From contig NZ_CPYD01000012.1 of the NCBI RefSeq assembly GCF_001112925.1, forward strand, positions 80,234 through 144,233: 64,000 bases of DNA. Reading direction: 5' to 3'. Below are positions 44,753 through 54,642 of the stretch, piece by piece. The notes under the pieces were generated by a model, which searched no databases, was not told where the DNA came from, and saw only the letters and a list, made by a program, of their open reading frames with translations. Source of the DNA: Yersinia nurmii. GTDB lineage: Bacteria > Pseudomonadota > Gammaproteobacteria > Enterobacterales > Enterobacteriaceae. The stretch's first letter is position 1, and each line of letters begins with the position of its first letter. The translations under genes were made by a program, and so were the position numbers.

Positions 44753-45307
44753 ATGACGTATCAACAGGCTGGTCGGGTCGCTGTGATCAAAAGGATTGCC
44801 GGCTGGCTGGTATTTATTCCTGCACTGCTATCGACGCTGATCTCAGTTATTAATTTTGTCTATCATTACAGCGAAAAAACTGCTGGTGTAAATGCAGTAA
44901 TGTTGGATTTTATCCATGTTATGACCGATATGATCCGTTTTAACACCGGTTTTCTGAACATATTTTGGTATAACTCGCCGGTGCCTAATTTGGATGCGGG
45001 GTTCTCTGGTGCCAATATCATGTTCTTTATCATCTACATGCTGATTTTCGTTGGTTTGGCACTACAGGCTTCTGGCGCTCGGATGAGTCGGCAGGTCAAA
45101 CATATTCGCGAGGGGATTGAAGATCAGTTGATTCTGGAGCAGGCCCGTGGCAGCGAAGGGCGGACTCGAGCGCAATTAGAAGAAAAAATCGTTGTGCCGC
45201 GGCACACTATTTTCTTGCAAGTGTTTACCCTCTACATTCTGCCAATCGTTATCGCCGCGGTGGCTTATTTTGTTATCCAGCTACTCGGTGCGATGGCCGC
45301 TGGCTAA
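44753..45307 (+). CDS. yniB: YniB family inner-membrane protein
   Basis: 184 residues with three or four hydrophobic segments (WLVFIPALLSTLISVINFVY, NIMFFIIYMLIFVGLALQAS, LQVFTLYILPIVIAAVAYFV) and a charged central loop (REGIEDQLILEQARG). It matches YniB, an inner-membrane protein of unknown function. AAGGGGAACTC precedes the ATG. Placed between hxpB and yniA as in other enterobacteria. Confidence 0.9.
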   Translation: MTYQQAGRVAVIKRIAGWLVFIPALLSTLISVINFVYHYSEKTAGVNAVMLDFIHVMTDMIRFNTGFLNIFWYNSPVPNLDAGFSGANIMFFIIYMLIFVGLALQASGARMSRQVKHIREGIEDQLILEQARGSEGRTRAQLEEKIVVPRHTIFLQVFTLYILPIVIAAVAYFVIQLLGAMAAG

Positions 45308-45341
45308 CCGCCTTGCTTGAAATAAGCACTCCGTCTAAAGT

Positions 45342-45376
45342 AAAAAAGCCTGAATCCGTGAGGAACAGGCTTTTTT
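45342..45376. terminator. Bidirectional terminator yniB / yniA
   Basis: AAAAAAGCCTG and CAGGCTTTTTT form a clean stem between convergent genes. Confidence 0.9.
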
Positions 45377-45392
45377 AACGGCTAATGGCGTC

Positions 45393-46259
45393 TTATTCTG
45401 GGTGTAACAGCTGTTCTACCGCTTTTTGCGCGGCAACCAAATGTTGACCACCAAATAGGTTGCTGCGGTTTAATAAATAGTAGAGCTGATACAGTGGTTG
45501 CCGTTCAATAAAGCCGCTTGGCAGTGGCCAGACGCTTTGATAACCATCATAAATTTGAGCCGGAAGGTCGGGGTAGAGAGGTAGCATGGCTAGATCGCAC
45601 TCTCTGTCACCCCAATAGCAGGCGGGATCAAAGATAACGGGACCATTGGCGCTGGCGGCGCAGTTAGCGGGCCAAAGATCGCCGTGTAAAAGGGAAGGTT
45701 GCGGCTGGTGGTTTTGCAATTTTGCCTGAACTAAGGCAATGATTTCGTCAATATCACCGAAAATCATGCCTTTCTCTGCCGCTAACTGTAATTGCCAGCC
45801 AATACGTTGCTCGGCAAAAAATTGTGCCCAGCGGCGTTGCCATCCGTTCGGCTGGGGTGTGGTAGACAGGTCGTTATCGAAATCAAGGCCGAACTGTAGT
45901 TGTTCACTCCATTGATGCAAATGCGCCAACTGCTGCCCCAAACAATAGGCTGAGTGCACATCCAGAGGTTTGAGTGGCAAATACTCTAGTAACAGGAAGC
46001 TGCTGTCATCGCGATCGCTTCCAACGCCGTAAACCTGCGGAACACGGACTGTTTTACTGCGTGAGAGCAGGGAGAGCTGATCGGCCTCGGCGGTAAAAAT
46101 AGGCAACATCTCCCGACGATCGCATTTGACGAACACATCGGTATGACCATAACTAAGTCGCCAGGCTTGATGAATATCACCGCCGGGCAGTTCGATACGG
46201 TCACGCACTTCGGCATCGCCGAGTTGTTCGCTTAGTAGACGATTCACTGCTTGCCACAT
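45393..46259 (-). CDS. yniA: YniA, fructosamine kinase family protein
   Basis: 288 residues, aminoglycoside-phosphotransferase fold: nucleotide lobe with TDVFVKCDRREMLPIFTAEA, hinge FLLLEYLPL, catalytic loop LLHGDLWPANC and metal motif IFDPACYWGDRECDLAM. Relatives phosphorylate ribulosamines or related glycated amines, allowing deglycation. A GAGGTGAATC sequence precedes the ATG. Cytoplasmic. Confidence 0.93.
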   Translation of the reverse strand: MWQAVNRLLSEQLGDAEVRDRIELPGGDIHQAWRLSYGHTDVFVKCDRREMLPIFTAEADQLSLLSRSKTVRVPQVYGVGSDRDDSSFLLLEYLPLKPLDVHSAYCLGQQLAHLHQWSEQLQFGLDFDNDLSTTPQPNGWQRRWAQFFAEQRIGWQLQLAAEKGMIFGDIDEIIALVQAKLQNHQPQPSLLHGDLWPANCAASANGPVIFDPACYWGDRECDLAMLPLYPDLPAQIYDGYQSVWPLPSGFIERQPLYQLYYLLNRSNLFGGQHLVAAQKAVEQLLHPE

Positions 46260-46402
46260 GATTCACCTCCTCAGAGCTGCCAGTTATATCATTAGGTTAG
46301 CGTCTTTACCGTGTAAAAAACAGGAGCTGGCGCACAGGGATACACACACCGAAAACCTCAGATCAGTTTCATGGGTGAATCTATCTAGCGCCAAAGGGAG
46401 GA

Positions 46403-46432
46403 ATCCCGCGCCGCTCAAGGGCAACGCGGGAT
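46403..46432 (-). terminator. Hairpin after yfeABCD
   Basis: ATCCCGCG / CGCGGGAT stem with a 14-base loop just beyond the yfeD stop; only a weak T-tract follows on the minus strand. Confidence 0.55.
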
Positions 46433-46451
46433 AAAAGTACGCGTGGGATAA

Positions 46452-47345
46452 TTATAGCAGCTTAGTTTTAGGCTCACCGTCAGCGTTATGTTGTCTTACT
46501 CTGACCGGAGGAAGGGTGCGTTTAACCGGTTTAAAATGACTGTATATCAGCGCTGCAACAAAGAATAAAGCCTGAACGATAACGATGCATGGGCCGGTTG
46601 CTCCATCAATATGGAAACTGATTAAGGTGCCCAACACACAGGCGATAACCGACACCAATGTTGCCACCATCAGCATTTTATCGAAGCTGCGGCATAGCAT
46701 AAATGCAATGATGCCCGGTGCAATCAGCATGGCGATCACCAGAATGACCCCGACGGCTTGCAAAGAAGCGACGATAGTCATGGCTAACAGGCACAACAAA
46801 CCATAATGCAGCAATTTAACTGGCAAACCTATTACTCTGGCGTGATTGGGATCGAAGCAATACAGCATGAAATCTTTGCGTTTCAGCAACACGACCAGCA
46901 ACGTTATCGACGCAATCCATAGGGTTTGTTTCAGTTCATCCAGCGTAATACCTAACATATTACCGAATAGTATATGGCTGAGATGCTGATCGGTATCCAT
47001 ACGGGAAAATAGCACGATGCCAAAGGCAAACATGCCTGAAAAAACGATGCCCATCACGGTATCTTCTTTCACCCGGCTGTTATCTTTCAAATAACCGGTG
47101 GCTACCGCGCAAAAAATACCGGAAACAAAGGCACCGATGGCTAAAGGAATTCCTAGCCAGAATGCCAGCACGATGCCGGGTAATACCGCATGAGAAATCG
47201 CGTCTCCCATCAACGACCAGCCTTTTAGCACCAGATAGCAGGACAATACGGCGCACACTACGCCGGTAACGACTGCTGCCAGAATGGCGCGCTGCATAAA
47301 GGGATAGGCAAAAGGTTCGCTGATCAGGGTAAATAGCGTATTCAT
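46452..47345 (-). CDS. yfeD: YfeD, iron/manganese ABC transporter permease
   Basis: 297 residues, eight or so membrane helices of the ABC-3 permease family: SCYLVLKGWSLMGDAISHAVL, HGVL-like core DTVMGIVFSGMFAFGIVLF, AVGVILVIAMLIAPGIIAF. It pairs with YfeC. It overlaps yfeC by four bases (ATGA). The C-terminal tail is polar and basic. Confidence 0.95.
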   Translation of the reverse strand: MNTLFTLISEPFAYPFMQRAILAAVVTGVVCAVLSCYLVLKGWSLMGDAISHAVLPGIVLAFWLGIPLAIGAFVSGIFCAVATGYLKDNSRVKEDTVMGIVFSGMFAFGIVLFSRMDTDQHLSHILFGNMLGITLDELKQTLWIASITLLVVLLKRKDFMLYCFDPNHARVIGLPVKLLHYGLLCLLAMTIVASLQAVGVILVIAMLIAPGIIAFMLCRSFDKMLMVATLVSVIACVLGTLISFHIDGATGPCIVIVQALFFVAALIYSHFKPVKRTLPPVRVRQHNADGEPKTKLL

Positions 47346-48223
47346 AGGCTATCTCCCTGTGGTTTTACCGTGCGGTTGCGCTTTTGGCGAGTGCGAAAAC
47401 GCGTTGCTAACAGGCCGTGTTTGGGGGCAAAGACAAACGCCACTAGGAAGACTAACGTTTGTAGCGTCACAATGACGCCGCCGGTTGCTCCATCCAGATA
47501 GAAACTGAGATAAGCTCCGAAAGCGCTGGTTAACGCGCCGATAGCGATGGCAATGATTAGCAAGCGACCAAAACGGTCAGTCAGTAGATAAGCTGTGGCG
47601 CCAGGGGTGACGACCATGGCTATCACCAGAATAGCTCCGACAGTTTGTAATGCTGCCACGGTACAGGCGCTTAGCAAGGTGAAGAACAGAATTTTCAATC
47701 GTAAAGGAGAAATCCCGATCGACATCGCATGGTTTTCATCGAAGAACACCGCCAGCAGATCTTTCCAAATCATGCACAGAATAACGAAAGAAACCAGAAT
47801 GATAATTTCGACCTGCAATACATCTTCATCGGCGATACCGAGAATATTACCGAAAATAATGGATTGAACGTTCACCGACGTTGGGTTGAGGGAAACAATC
47901 AGCAGCCCCACGGCAAAGAAAGTTGAAAAAATAAAACCAATAATGGCATCTTCCCGCAGCCGTGTGATATGGCGCACCAGCGTCATGGCCAGCGCGGCCA
48001 GCATACCGGTAAAGAATGCGCCAGCGGCGTAAGGCAGGCCGAGAGCATAGGCTCCAGCCACCCCCGGTACCACAGAGTGGGAAAGTGCATCGCCCATCAG
48101 CGACCAGCCTTTGAGCATCAGATAGGCGGAAAGAAAGGCGCAGACCGCTCCCACGATGGCGCTGACCCAAATAGCCTTCACCATGTAGTTGTAATTAAAG
48201 GGTTGTAACAGAATTTCCAGCAT
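47342..48223 (-). CDS. yfeC: YfeC, iron/manganese ABC transporter permease
   Basis: 293 residues, paralogous to YfeD: SAYLMLKGWSLMGDALSHSV, RLREDAIIGFIFSTFFAVGL, TVGAILVIAMVVTPGATAYL. Inner-membrane half of the Yfe/Sit-type importer. Its start shares one base with the yfeB stop and its stop overlaps the yfeD start, showing tight operon packing. Confidence 0.95.
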   Translation of the reverse strand: MLEILLQPFNYNYMVKAIWVSAIVGAVCAFLSAYLMLKGWSLMGDALSHSVVPGVAGAYALGLPYAAGAFFTGMLAALAMTLVRHITRLREDAIIGFIFSTFFAVGLLIVSLNPTSVNVQSIIFGNILGIADEDVLQVEIIILVSFVILCMIWKDLLAVFFDENHAMSIGISPLRLKILFFTLLSACTVAALQTVGAILVIAMVVTPGATAYLLTDRFGRLLIIAIAIGALTSAFGAYLSFYLDGATGGVIVTLQTLVFLVAFVFAPKHGLLATRFRTRQKRNRTVKPQGDSL

Positions 48224-49113
48224 TAGGTTCTTTTCTCCTTTTGCTGACGCTGCGCCGGCGGGCTATCTTTGGTGTGACCATAGAATACCGCCGGACGTTC
48301 ATCATCGGTAATCACCGTCACAGTGCGCGGATCGTTATCATCGTGCAGATCGGGACCGGAGAGGTTGATATGGCGCAGGACGCCGCCGAAAGTCATCTCC
48401 AGATTCTTTTGGGTAAAAGTGGTTTCAGTCGGACCCGCGGCGAGTACGGTTTGGTTGATCAAAATAACGTGATCGCAAAATTCTGGCACGCTACCCAGGT
48501 TATGAGTCGACACCAGAATCAGATGCCCTTCGTCACGCAGCGCACGCAAGAGATCGATAATGGCATTTTCGGTCTTTACGTCGACGCCGGTAAAAGGTTC
48601 GTCTAGCAGTAAAACCGAACCTTGTTGTGCGAGTGCCCGGGCAAGAAACACTCGTTTCTTTTGCCCGCCGGAGAGTTCGCCAATTTGCCGCGAGCGCAGC
48701 GCGGTTAATCCCACGCGTTCAATGGCTTTGTTTACAATATCCCGATCCTGACGGCTGGGGATTCGCAGAAAATTCATTTTCCCGTAACGGCCCATCATCA
48801 CGACGTCTTCCACTAATACCGGGAAATTCCAGTCTACTTCCTCGGTCTGCGGCACGTAGGCAATGGTATTTTGTTTGAGTGCATGAATAACCGGTTTCCC
48901 GCTCAATTGAACGCTGCCTTCGGTGGGTTTAACCAGACCCATAATACTTTTGAATAAGGTTGATTTACCGCTGCCGTTCACTCCTACCAATGCACAGATA
49001 GTCCCCCCGTCCAGGGTAAAGCTGGCATTGTGGATAGCCGTATGGCCGTTGTTATAAGTAACAGAAACATCATCGACTATCAGTTCAGGGCGGACAAAAT
49101 CCGTATTACTCAT
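48223..49113 (-). CDS. yfeB: YfeB, iron/manganese ABC transporter ATPase
   Basis: 296 residues. Walker [11 protein letters not shown], signature [15 protein letters not shown], Walker [13 protein letters not shown] and His switch LVSTHNLG are all present. It powers Fe2+/Mn2+ uptake. The C-terminal ~50 residues ([20 protein letters not shown]) extend beyond the core, as in Yersinia YfeB. It overlaps yfeA by four bases. Confidence 0.96.
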   Translation of the reverse strand: MSNTDFVRPELIVDDVSVTYNNGHTAIHNASFTLDGGTICALVGVNGSGKSTLFKSIMGLVKPTEGSVQLSGKPVIHALKQNTIAYVPQTEEVDWNFPVLVEDVVMMGRYGKMNFLRIPSRQDRDIVNKAIERVGLTALRSRQIGELSGGQKKRVFLARALAQQGSVLLLDEPFTGVDVKTENAIIDLLRALRDEGHLILVSTHNLGSVPEFCDHVILINQTVLAAGPTETTFTQKNLEMTFGGVLRHINLSGPDLHDDNDPRTVTVITDDERPAVFYGHTKDSPPAQRQQKEKRT

Positions 49114-50075
49114 TGGCCAAATCCTTTCGCAATCGTGTTCACGGTGGCATTGATCAAGTCGATATAAGTCGGTACCGGGCCTGTCGCGTTCGACAATGAG
49201 TCAACATAAAGCATTCCGCCGTATTGTGCGCCGGTTTCTTTACTGACTTGTTTGGCGGGTTTATTCGAAATTGTACTTTCGCTAAATACGACCGGAATTT
49301 TATTGGCACGAACGGTGTCAATAACCCGGCGAACCTGCTGTGGGGAGCCTTGCTCCTCTGCGTTAATTGGCCACAGATACACTTCTTTGAAGCCATAATC
49401 TTTCGCCAGATAGCTGAATGCACCTTCACTGGTGACCAACCAACGCTGACCCGCTGGGATTTTGTCTAAACGCGCGCGCAATGGCGCATCCAGCGCGCTG
49501 ATTTTCTCTGCATAAGCCTTAGCGTTACGGTTATAAGTTTCCGCATGAGCCGGATCGTGTTCTACCAGAGCCTTACGGATATTCTCAACATAAATCAGAG
49601 CATTGGTAGGTGACATCCATGCATGAGGGTTAGGAATGCCTTTATAAGGCCCTTCGCGAATAGGCAACGGTGTAATGCCTTCGGTGACCACGACGGATGG
49701 AACGTCTTTTACATTCTCAAAAAAGCGGTCAAACCAGCGCTCAAGATTCATCCCGTTCCAGAGCACGAGATCGGCTGACTGAGTTTTGACGATATCTTTT
49801 GGCGTTGGCTGGTAATCATGAATTTCAGCGCCCGGTTTGGTAATTGATTCGACGATAGCGGCGTCTCCGGCAACGTTTTGCGCAATATCCTGAATGATCG
49901 TGAACGTCGTTACGACCTTAAACTTCTTTTCGGAGGCCGGATTATTTGTGGCGAACGCGGTAGCACTGACAAATGAGAATAATGCCAATAGCGCAAACAG
50001 GGTAAAACGGCGTAAAAACATGTTCCCGGTGTAGGTCAAAGCAGGCAGAGAGGTTTTTTTATACTGATATAACAT
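49110..50075 (-). CDS. yfeA: YfeA, periplasmic metal-binding protein
   Basis: 321 residues from ATG 50075, which has GGGAG nine bases upstream; an internal ATG at 50021 gives a more ordinary signal peptide ([20 protein letters not shown]) and may be the true start. Cluster A-I binding protein: [57 protein letters not shown] and [12 protein letters not shown] supply the His/His/Glu/Asp metal ligands. First gene of yfeABCD, behind a Fur box. Confidence 0.95.
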   Translation of the reverse strand: MLYQYKKTSLPALTYTGNMFLRRFTLFALLALFSFVSATAFATNNPASEKKFKVVTTFTIIQDIAQNVAGDAAIVESITKPGAEIHDYQPTPKDIVKTQSADLVLWNGMNLERWFDRFFENVKDVPSVVVTEGITPLPIREGPYKGIPNPHAWMSPTNALIYVENIRKALVEHDPAHAETYNRNAKAYAEKISALDAPLRARLDKIPAGQRWLVTSEGAFSYLAKDYGFKEVYLWPINAEEQGSPQQVRRVIDTVRANKIPVVFSESTISNKPAKQVSKETGAQYGGMLYVDSLSNATGPVPTYIDLINATVNTIAKGFGQ

Positions 50076-50097
50076 GGCGATGCTCCCTTTTGTAAAT

Positions 50098-50116
50098 GAA
50101 AATGATTATCAATATC
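50098..50116. promoter_or_regulatory. Fur box of yfeABCD
   Basis: GAAAATGATTATCAATATC matches the 19-base Fur consensus at 16 positions and stands 23-41 bases upstream of the yfeA ATG at 50075. Iron repression of yfe by Fur is established in Yersinia pestis. Confidence 0.85.
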
Positions 50117-50285
50117 ATTTGGTTTTAAGTCAAGTATCACCATACAATAAAGCTAAGTTTACTGATAGTTACGTTATATCACCTGATTATTATGTTGATA
50201 ATCGGCAAAATGTGCCAAAAATATATTTTGGCGTGATGATAAGTTGTATATGCTACAAAACGGCCTACCAGAGTGGGGGAATACT

Positions 50286-50942
50286 GTGAATCCAAAACTA
50301 GGTTGCCTGATGGCAATATTATTGTTGGCTGGGTGTGCTAAACAGACCCCTCCAACACAGTCGAAAAATGGCTGGTTGAAGCCGCCGCAGCAGGGGAAGT
50401 TCAATCCGAGTGCCAGAAGTGATAGTGGAACCGTCGCTTATAACGAGTATATAAAGCAGGCCGCCAGCCATTACGGTGTTGATGAAACCTTGATCAAAGC
50501 CATTATTCAGGTTGAGTCCGGCTATAATCCTGAGGTCGTTAGCACCTCCAATGCGATTGGGCTGATGCAGATTAAAGCCTCTACCGCTGGGCGCGACGCC
50601 TACCGTATGAAAGGGCGCAACGGGCAACCCAGCTCTCGGGAGCTGAAAGACCCTGCGGTCAATATCGATATTGGCACCGCCTATATTAATATTCTGCAAA
50701 ACCAGCAGTTGGTCGGAATCAGCGATCCTCAAACATTACGTTATGCCACCATTGTTTCTTATGCAAACGGCGCAGGCGCGATGCTGAGAACCTTCTCCTC
50801 TGACAAAAAGCTGGCGCTAAATAAAATAAACCGCCTCAGCCCAAACGAATTCTATCAACATATTCAGACTAAGCACCCAGCACCGCAGGCCCCTCGTTAT
50901 TTATGGAAGGTGGACACAGCCTACCGAGCGATGACGGAATAA
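50286..50942 (+). CDS. emtA: EmtA-type membrane-bound lytic transglycosylase
   Basis: 218 residues from GTG 50286 (GGGGGA six bases upstream), giving a lipoprotein signal with lipobox LLAGC. The SLT domain has the catalytic Glu in LIKAIIQVESGYNPEVVSTS, followed by NAIGLMQIKASTAGRDAYRM and VSYANGAGAMLRTFSSDKK, as in E. coli EmtA (MltE). It cuts glycan strands of peptidoglycan endolytically at the inner face of the outer membrane. A terminator follows. Confidence 0.93.
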   Translation: MNPKLGCLMAILLLAGCAKQTPPTQSKNGWLKPPQQGKFNPSARSDSGTVAYNEYIKQAASHYGVDETLIKAIIQVESGYNPEVVSTSNAIGLMQIKASTAGRDAYRMKGRNGQPSSRELKDPAVNIDIGTAYINILQNQQLVGISDPQTLRYATIVSYANGAGAMLRTFSSDKKLALNKINRLSPNEFYQHIQTKHPAPQAPRYLWKVDTAYRAMTE

Positions 50943-50952
50943 CAGATTAAAT

Positions 50953-51000
50953 CGCTAACCGATGCATCTTGCAGGCAGTATTTCATCGGTTAGCGTTTAT
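50953..51000 (+). terminator. Intrinsic terminator of emtA
   Basis: CGCTAACCGATG / CATCGGTTAGCG, a perfect 12-bp stem with a 19-base loop, followed by TTTAT. Confidence 0.8.
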
Positions 51001-51174
51001 CTTCATTGGTCAATTTGTTCTGTTTCATCCCGCGCCTTAATTTCTGATATTTACACTCCTTTGCACTTTACCCCTTATTGCGTTCATTAATTCATTGCTA
51101 ATGCGTCACGTTATCATTTAGTGTTTTTCCTCACTGAAATAATAATTTGCTGTGTTTTGCCAAGGAGTAATAAC

Positions 51175-52311
51175 GTGCGATTAACGCTTTCCCTGACGGC
51201 ACTGATGTGTGCCTCTTTGTTTTCTACTTCATCCTTGGCAACGACTTATCCGGTGACGATCACTGATACCGATGGGCAGAGGCTCACTTTCAAGCAAGAG
51301 CCTAAGCGGATTGTGATGCAAGACGGAAGGGATATTCTGACATTGGCTTTGCTGGATCGCAGCGATCCTTTTGAACGGCTGGTGGCCTGGAATAATTTGC
51401 TGAAAAAAAGCGATGGTACCACCTGGAATCTGCTTAGCAGCAAATGGCCTAAGGCAGAAAAAATAATGGATATGGGATTTAGCGACAAAGGCGAAGTTAA
51501 TCTGGAGGCTATTATTGCGCAAAAACCAGACTTAATGGTAGCCCAGCTTCGTTCTAAGAGTTCATTAATCAACCTTGGCGTGTTAGATAAACTCAAACAA
51601 CTCAACATCCCTGTGCTTTTTATTGATACCAACCTCAAGCCACTGGAAAATACGCCTAAAAGTATCACCCTGTTAGGGGAAGTGATAAATCGAGAAGCTG
51701 AGGCTCAGCAATATACTGATTTCTATCAGCAGCATTACCAAAATATTATCAACAAAACTCGCAGCATTGAGCCAAAACCGCTGGTGTTTGTGGAAGCTAA
51801 GGCAGGTTTAGGCGGGGTAGAATCATGCTGCTTTACTCACGGACATGTCGGGTGGGGAGCACTGGTTGAGGCTGTAGGAGCACATAATATCGGTTCAGAT
51901 TTATTACCGGGAGCCACAGGGGACGTCTCGCTAGAAAAGGTTATCGTGCTGAAACCAGCGGCCTATATTGTCTCCGGTTCGCAGTGGGCAAGTAAGAATA
52001 ATGCGGCAGTACCTTTCGGCTATGAAGTGACACAAAATCAGGTGGATGTTGCCTTTACCAAATTAAAACAGCGTCCTGCTTTTGCGCAAATTTCGGCGGT
52101 TCAAGAGAATCGGTTATACGGGGTTTATCACAATTTTTATAATCATCCCTATAACATTGTAGGGATGGAGTATCTGGCGAAATTTATCTATCCGGCGCAA
52201 TTTGCCCAGTTGCAGCCACAGGATACTTATAACGAGATTATTGCCAAATTTACTCAAATTCCGACAGGAGCTGCTATTTTTGGGGCGCAGGCACCGGCGG
52301 AGAAGTCTTAA
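51175..52311 (+). CDS. Orphan periplasmic binding protein, iron/heme/siderophore type
   Basis: 378 residues from GTG 51175 (AAGGAG eight bases upstream) with a signal peptide ending SSLA. BtuF/FepB/FhuD-type fold: TYPVTITDTDGQRLTFKQEP then RIVMQDGRDILTLAL, VNLEAIIAQKPDLMVAQ, and ATGDVSLEKVIVLKPAAYIV. CFTHGHVGWGALVEAVGAHN is a conspicuous Cys/His segment. No permease, ATPase or outer-membrane receptor gene is adjacent, so its transporter must be elsewhere. The ligand is unknown. Shares a convergent terminator with marC. Confidence 0.85.
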   Translation: MRLTLSLTALMCASLFSTSSLATTYPVTITDTDGQRLTFKQEPKRIVMQDGRDILTLALLDRSDPFERLVAWNNLLKKSDGTTWNLLSSKWPKAEKIMDMGFSDKGEVNLEAIIAQKPDLMVAQLRSKSSLINLGVLDKLKQLNIPVLFIDTNLKPLENTPKSITLLGEVINREAEAQQYTDFYQQHYQNIINKTRSIEPKPLVFVEAKAGLGGVESCCFTHGHVGWGALVEAVGAHNIGSDLLPGATGDVSLEKVIVLKPAAYIVSGSQWASKNNAAVPFGYEVTQNQVDVAFTKLKQRPAFAQISAVQENRLYGVYHNFYNHPYNIVGMEYLAKFIYPAQFAQLQPQDTYNEIIAKFTQIPTGAAIFGAQAPAEKS

Positions 52312-52335
52312 TAAAACAAACACTTTTTTAAAAAT

Positions 52336-52388
52336 AGCCCCTGATTGGACTGCGCCTGACTAGGTTGCGCGCAGTCCAATCAGGGGCT
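52336..52388. terminator. Bidirectional terminator, 20-bp perfect stem
   Basis: AGCCCCTGATTGGACTGCGC and its exact complement at 52369-52388 flank a 13-base loop between two convergent genes. Confidence 0.9.
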
Positions 52389-52396
52389 TTGACTTT

Positions 52397-53080
52397 TTAC
52401 ATAGCGGGATGGACGGTTGAAGCAATTTCCAGTACACCATTAATAATGAATTGAACACCCATGCAAACTAATAAGAATCCCATCAAGCGGGAAATAGCCT
52501 CAATGCCGCTTTTCCCTATCCAGCGCATAATGGCGCCTGAACTCAACAAGCATCCCCACAAAATCAGGGATACGGCGAGGAAGGTTAATACCGGGGCCAC
52601 GGCCAATACCCAGGGGGTAAAATCGGTATGGTCTTTCATCGTCGCGGCGGAACTGATGATCATGGCGATAGTACCTGGCCCGGCGGTGCTAGGCATGGCC
52701 AGAGGGACAAAGGCGATGTTAACGGAGTTACGCTTCTTTAAATCCTGTGATTTGGCTTCCAATTGAGTATCTTCGGTCGATTGCTGAGGGAACAGCATAC
52801 GGAAACCAATAAATGCGACGATTAACCCACCGGCAATTCGCAGTCCGGGTATAGAAATACCGAAGGTGCTCATCACGACCTGACCGGCATAGAACGAAAT
52901 AGTCATAATAAAGAAGACGTATATCGAGGCCATTTTAGACTGATTATTCCGTTCCTCAGTGGTCATATTGCCCGATAGTCCCAAGAGCAAGGCGACAGTA
53001 GTCAATGGGTTAGCTAAGGGAAGCAGCAACACTAGCCCTAAACCAATTGCCTTAAATAACTCAAAAATACTTAACATCAA
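52397..53080 (-). CDS. marC: MarC family inner-membrane protein
   Basis: 227 residues, six membrane helices: [80 protein letters not shown]. Very close to E. coli MarC. Despite its name it has no shown part in antibiotic resistance; function unknown. Monocistronic. Confidence 0.93.
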   Translation of the reverse strand: MMLSIFELFKAIGLGLVLLLPLANPLTTVALLLGLSGNMTTEERNNQSKMASIYVFFIMTISFYAGQVVMSTFGISIPGLRIAGGLIVAFIGFRMLFPQQSTEDTQLEAKSQDLKKRNSVNIAFVPLAMPSTAGPGTIAMIISSAATMKDHTDFTPWVLAVAPVLTFLAVSLILWGCLLSSGAIMRWIGKSGIEAISRLMGFLLVCMGVQFIINGVLEIASTVHPAM

Positions 53081-53298
53081 TCAAACTCCACAAATTAGTA
53101 ATATCCCTAAAAACCAAATTGGGGATTACCTTGCTATCTTGTCTCAAAATAAGACAAAAATTGCATAAGAAACCCATCTTGCATTGATGTGTTCTATGAG
53201 TAAAGGCGCATAAAGAAGATAGGGAGAGAAGATCGGTGTTTGTTGTTGTGTGATCCGGATCAAAGCTCGACAGTTCGGTAGTTGGTTCACCGCCAAAG

Positions 53299-53598
53299 AT
53301 GTCGAATAATCATAAGATTGTATCAATTTCGGGGAAGGGTACTTTTGTGTGTATTTGTGATATCAGCGTCGAAGACGAATATGTTCGCCAGCCACTTTCT
53401 GCTTCGGCTGCTTGGGTTTTGGATCGCCAGGCTGCTCGTTCCCGTGGGCGTTTGCGTTTCCTGAAACCGAAAAGAGAGCCTCGTCCACGTTGGCGTCTGG
53501 CACCCTTAAAAGACACTTATGAAATCCGTTTTTATCCTCAGAGATTACCTGAGCTGTGGTTCTTCAGTGCTGAAAGCGCGTTGCGTAAGCGATTATAA
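53299..53598 (+). CDS. Hypothetical 99-residue basic protein
   Basis: Starts MSNNHKIVSISGKGTFVCI and continues CDISVEDEYVRQPLSASAAW; the middle is very basic (ARSRGRLRFLKPKREPRPRW), the end is LPELWFFSAESALRKRL. No signal peptide or membrane span. I do not recognise the family. A strong terminator at 53660-53689 supports a real transcription unit. The Arg/Lys-rich centre suggests nucleic acid or ribosome contact, but nothing firmer can be said. Confidence 0.65.
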   Translation: MSNNHKIVSISGKGTFVCICDISVEDEYVRQPLSASAAWVLDRQAARSRGRLRFLKPKREPRPRWRLAPLKDTYEIRFYPQRLPELWFFSAESALRKRL

Positions 53599-53659
53599 TA
53601 TATAGAAATGTACGTTTGGACATTTCACTTGTCCCACTAAATGTTTCCAATCAATCCCC

Positions 53660-53689
53660 AAAATGCCGCCATTTATGGCGGCATTTTTT
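53660..53689 (+). terminator. Intrinsic terminator after the 99-residue gene
   Basis: AAAATGCCGCC / GGCGGCATTTT stem with a short ATTTAT loop and a T-run. Confidence 0.9.
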
Positions 53690-53837
53690 ACGTAATTCAT
53701 TAAATAAATAATCTTTATTGGCTATTTCTAGGAGAAAAGAGAACACGGTTTTACGAGTTCCCCAACGGTTGATTGACATCGATGCTTATTGAATATAATT
53801 TCAAGTATTAAGAATAATAATTCAATTGAGGTTTGTG

Positions 53838-54176
53838 ATGTCTAACCTATTAACACCGGTGGAAAACCAGTTTTATGCTTATAATGCTCACGATTTAGCT
53901 GCATTTTCAGTCAACTTTAGTGAAGATTTTATTGCCTATCGTATGCCGTCTTTAGAACCATCAATTGTCGGTAAAATGCAGCTAGAGGCGTTCTATCGTA
54001 CTCAGCGTTTTAATAAGGCCGAGTTAAGAGCAGAGCTAATTTCGCGTTCGGTTCTGGGGAATAAAGTTTTTGATTATGAAAGAATCTATGGTTTAAGCGC
54101 AGAGCCAATTGAAAGCGTGGCTATTTTCGAGGTGGTTGAAAGTTTGATTGTCACTGCTTGGTTTTTCTATAAATAG
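53838..54176 (+). CDS. SnoaL/NTF2-like protein
   Basis: 112 residues from ATG 53838 (GAGG six bases upstream). The sequence TPVENQFYAYNAHDLAAFSV then FSEDFIAYRMP, GKMQLEAFYRTQRF and AWFFYK is the cone-shaped NTF2-like fold common in small enzymes and ligand-binding proteins. Specific function unknown. Monocistronic, cytoplasmic. Confidence 0.7.
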   Translation: MSNLLTPVENQFYAYNAHDLAAFSVNFSEDFIAYRMPSLEPSIVGKMQLEAFYRTQRFNKAELRAELISRSVLGNKVFDYERIYGLSAEPIESVAIFEVVESLIVTAWFFYK

Positions 54177-54280
54177 AATGATGAAACGATCACGCCGTTG
54201 ATATCTGTGTTTCAATAAACTGCAGATATCACGGCGTTTAATATCATAGTTAAATGAATATTAGTTAAATGCATAGATAG

Positions 54281-54451
54281 TTACGGTTTTTCCCCTGAAT
54301 AAGGTCTTAGTAACTCATCCAATATTTTCACTCTTTCACCTACAGGGATGTAGATAAAACGATGAAACCAACCTTTTATTTCCATATTTTTTACTTGTGT
54401 TCGTAAAAAATACCGGTGAAATACTTTTAGGTCATCTTCAATGCTATTCAT
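54281..54451 (-). CDS. Hypothetical 56-residue protein
   Basis: ATG 54451 after AGGGATAAATC. Reads MNSIEDDLKVFHRYFLRTQV and on to KGWFHRFIYIPVGERVKILD, LLRPYSGEKP. Helical, charged and soluble; no family recognised. Codon use looks coding and the ribosome site is good. Confidence 0.5.
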   Translation of the reverse strand: MNSIEDDLKVFHRYFLRTQVKNMEIKGWFHRFIYIPVGERVKILDELLRPYSGEKP

Positions 54452-54642
54452 GATTTATCCCTTTCACTAATGCAGTCATTTAATACTAGACAAAAAATAG
54501 GGAATAAAAACTGATGACATCGAGCGCTTTTGTTCATGATTTATAACTTGTTGAAATATATATATTTAATTTGCTCAATTAAAGGTGTAATGCAGAGGAT
54601 GCATTTTTTATTAAAACATCACCCTTGTATTCTGGATGAGAA

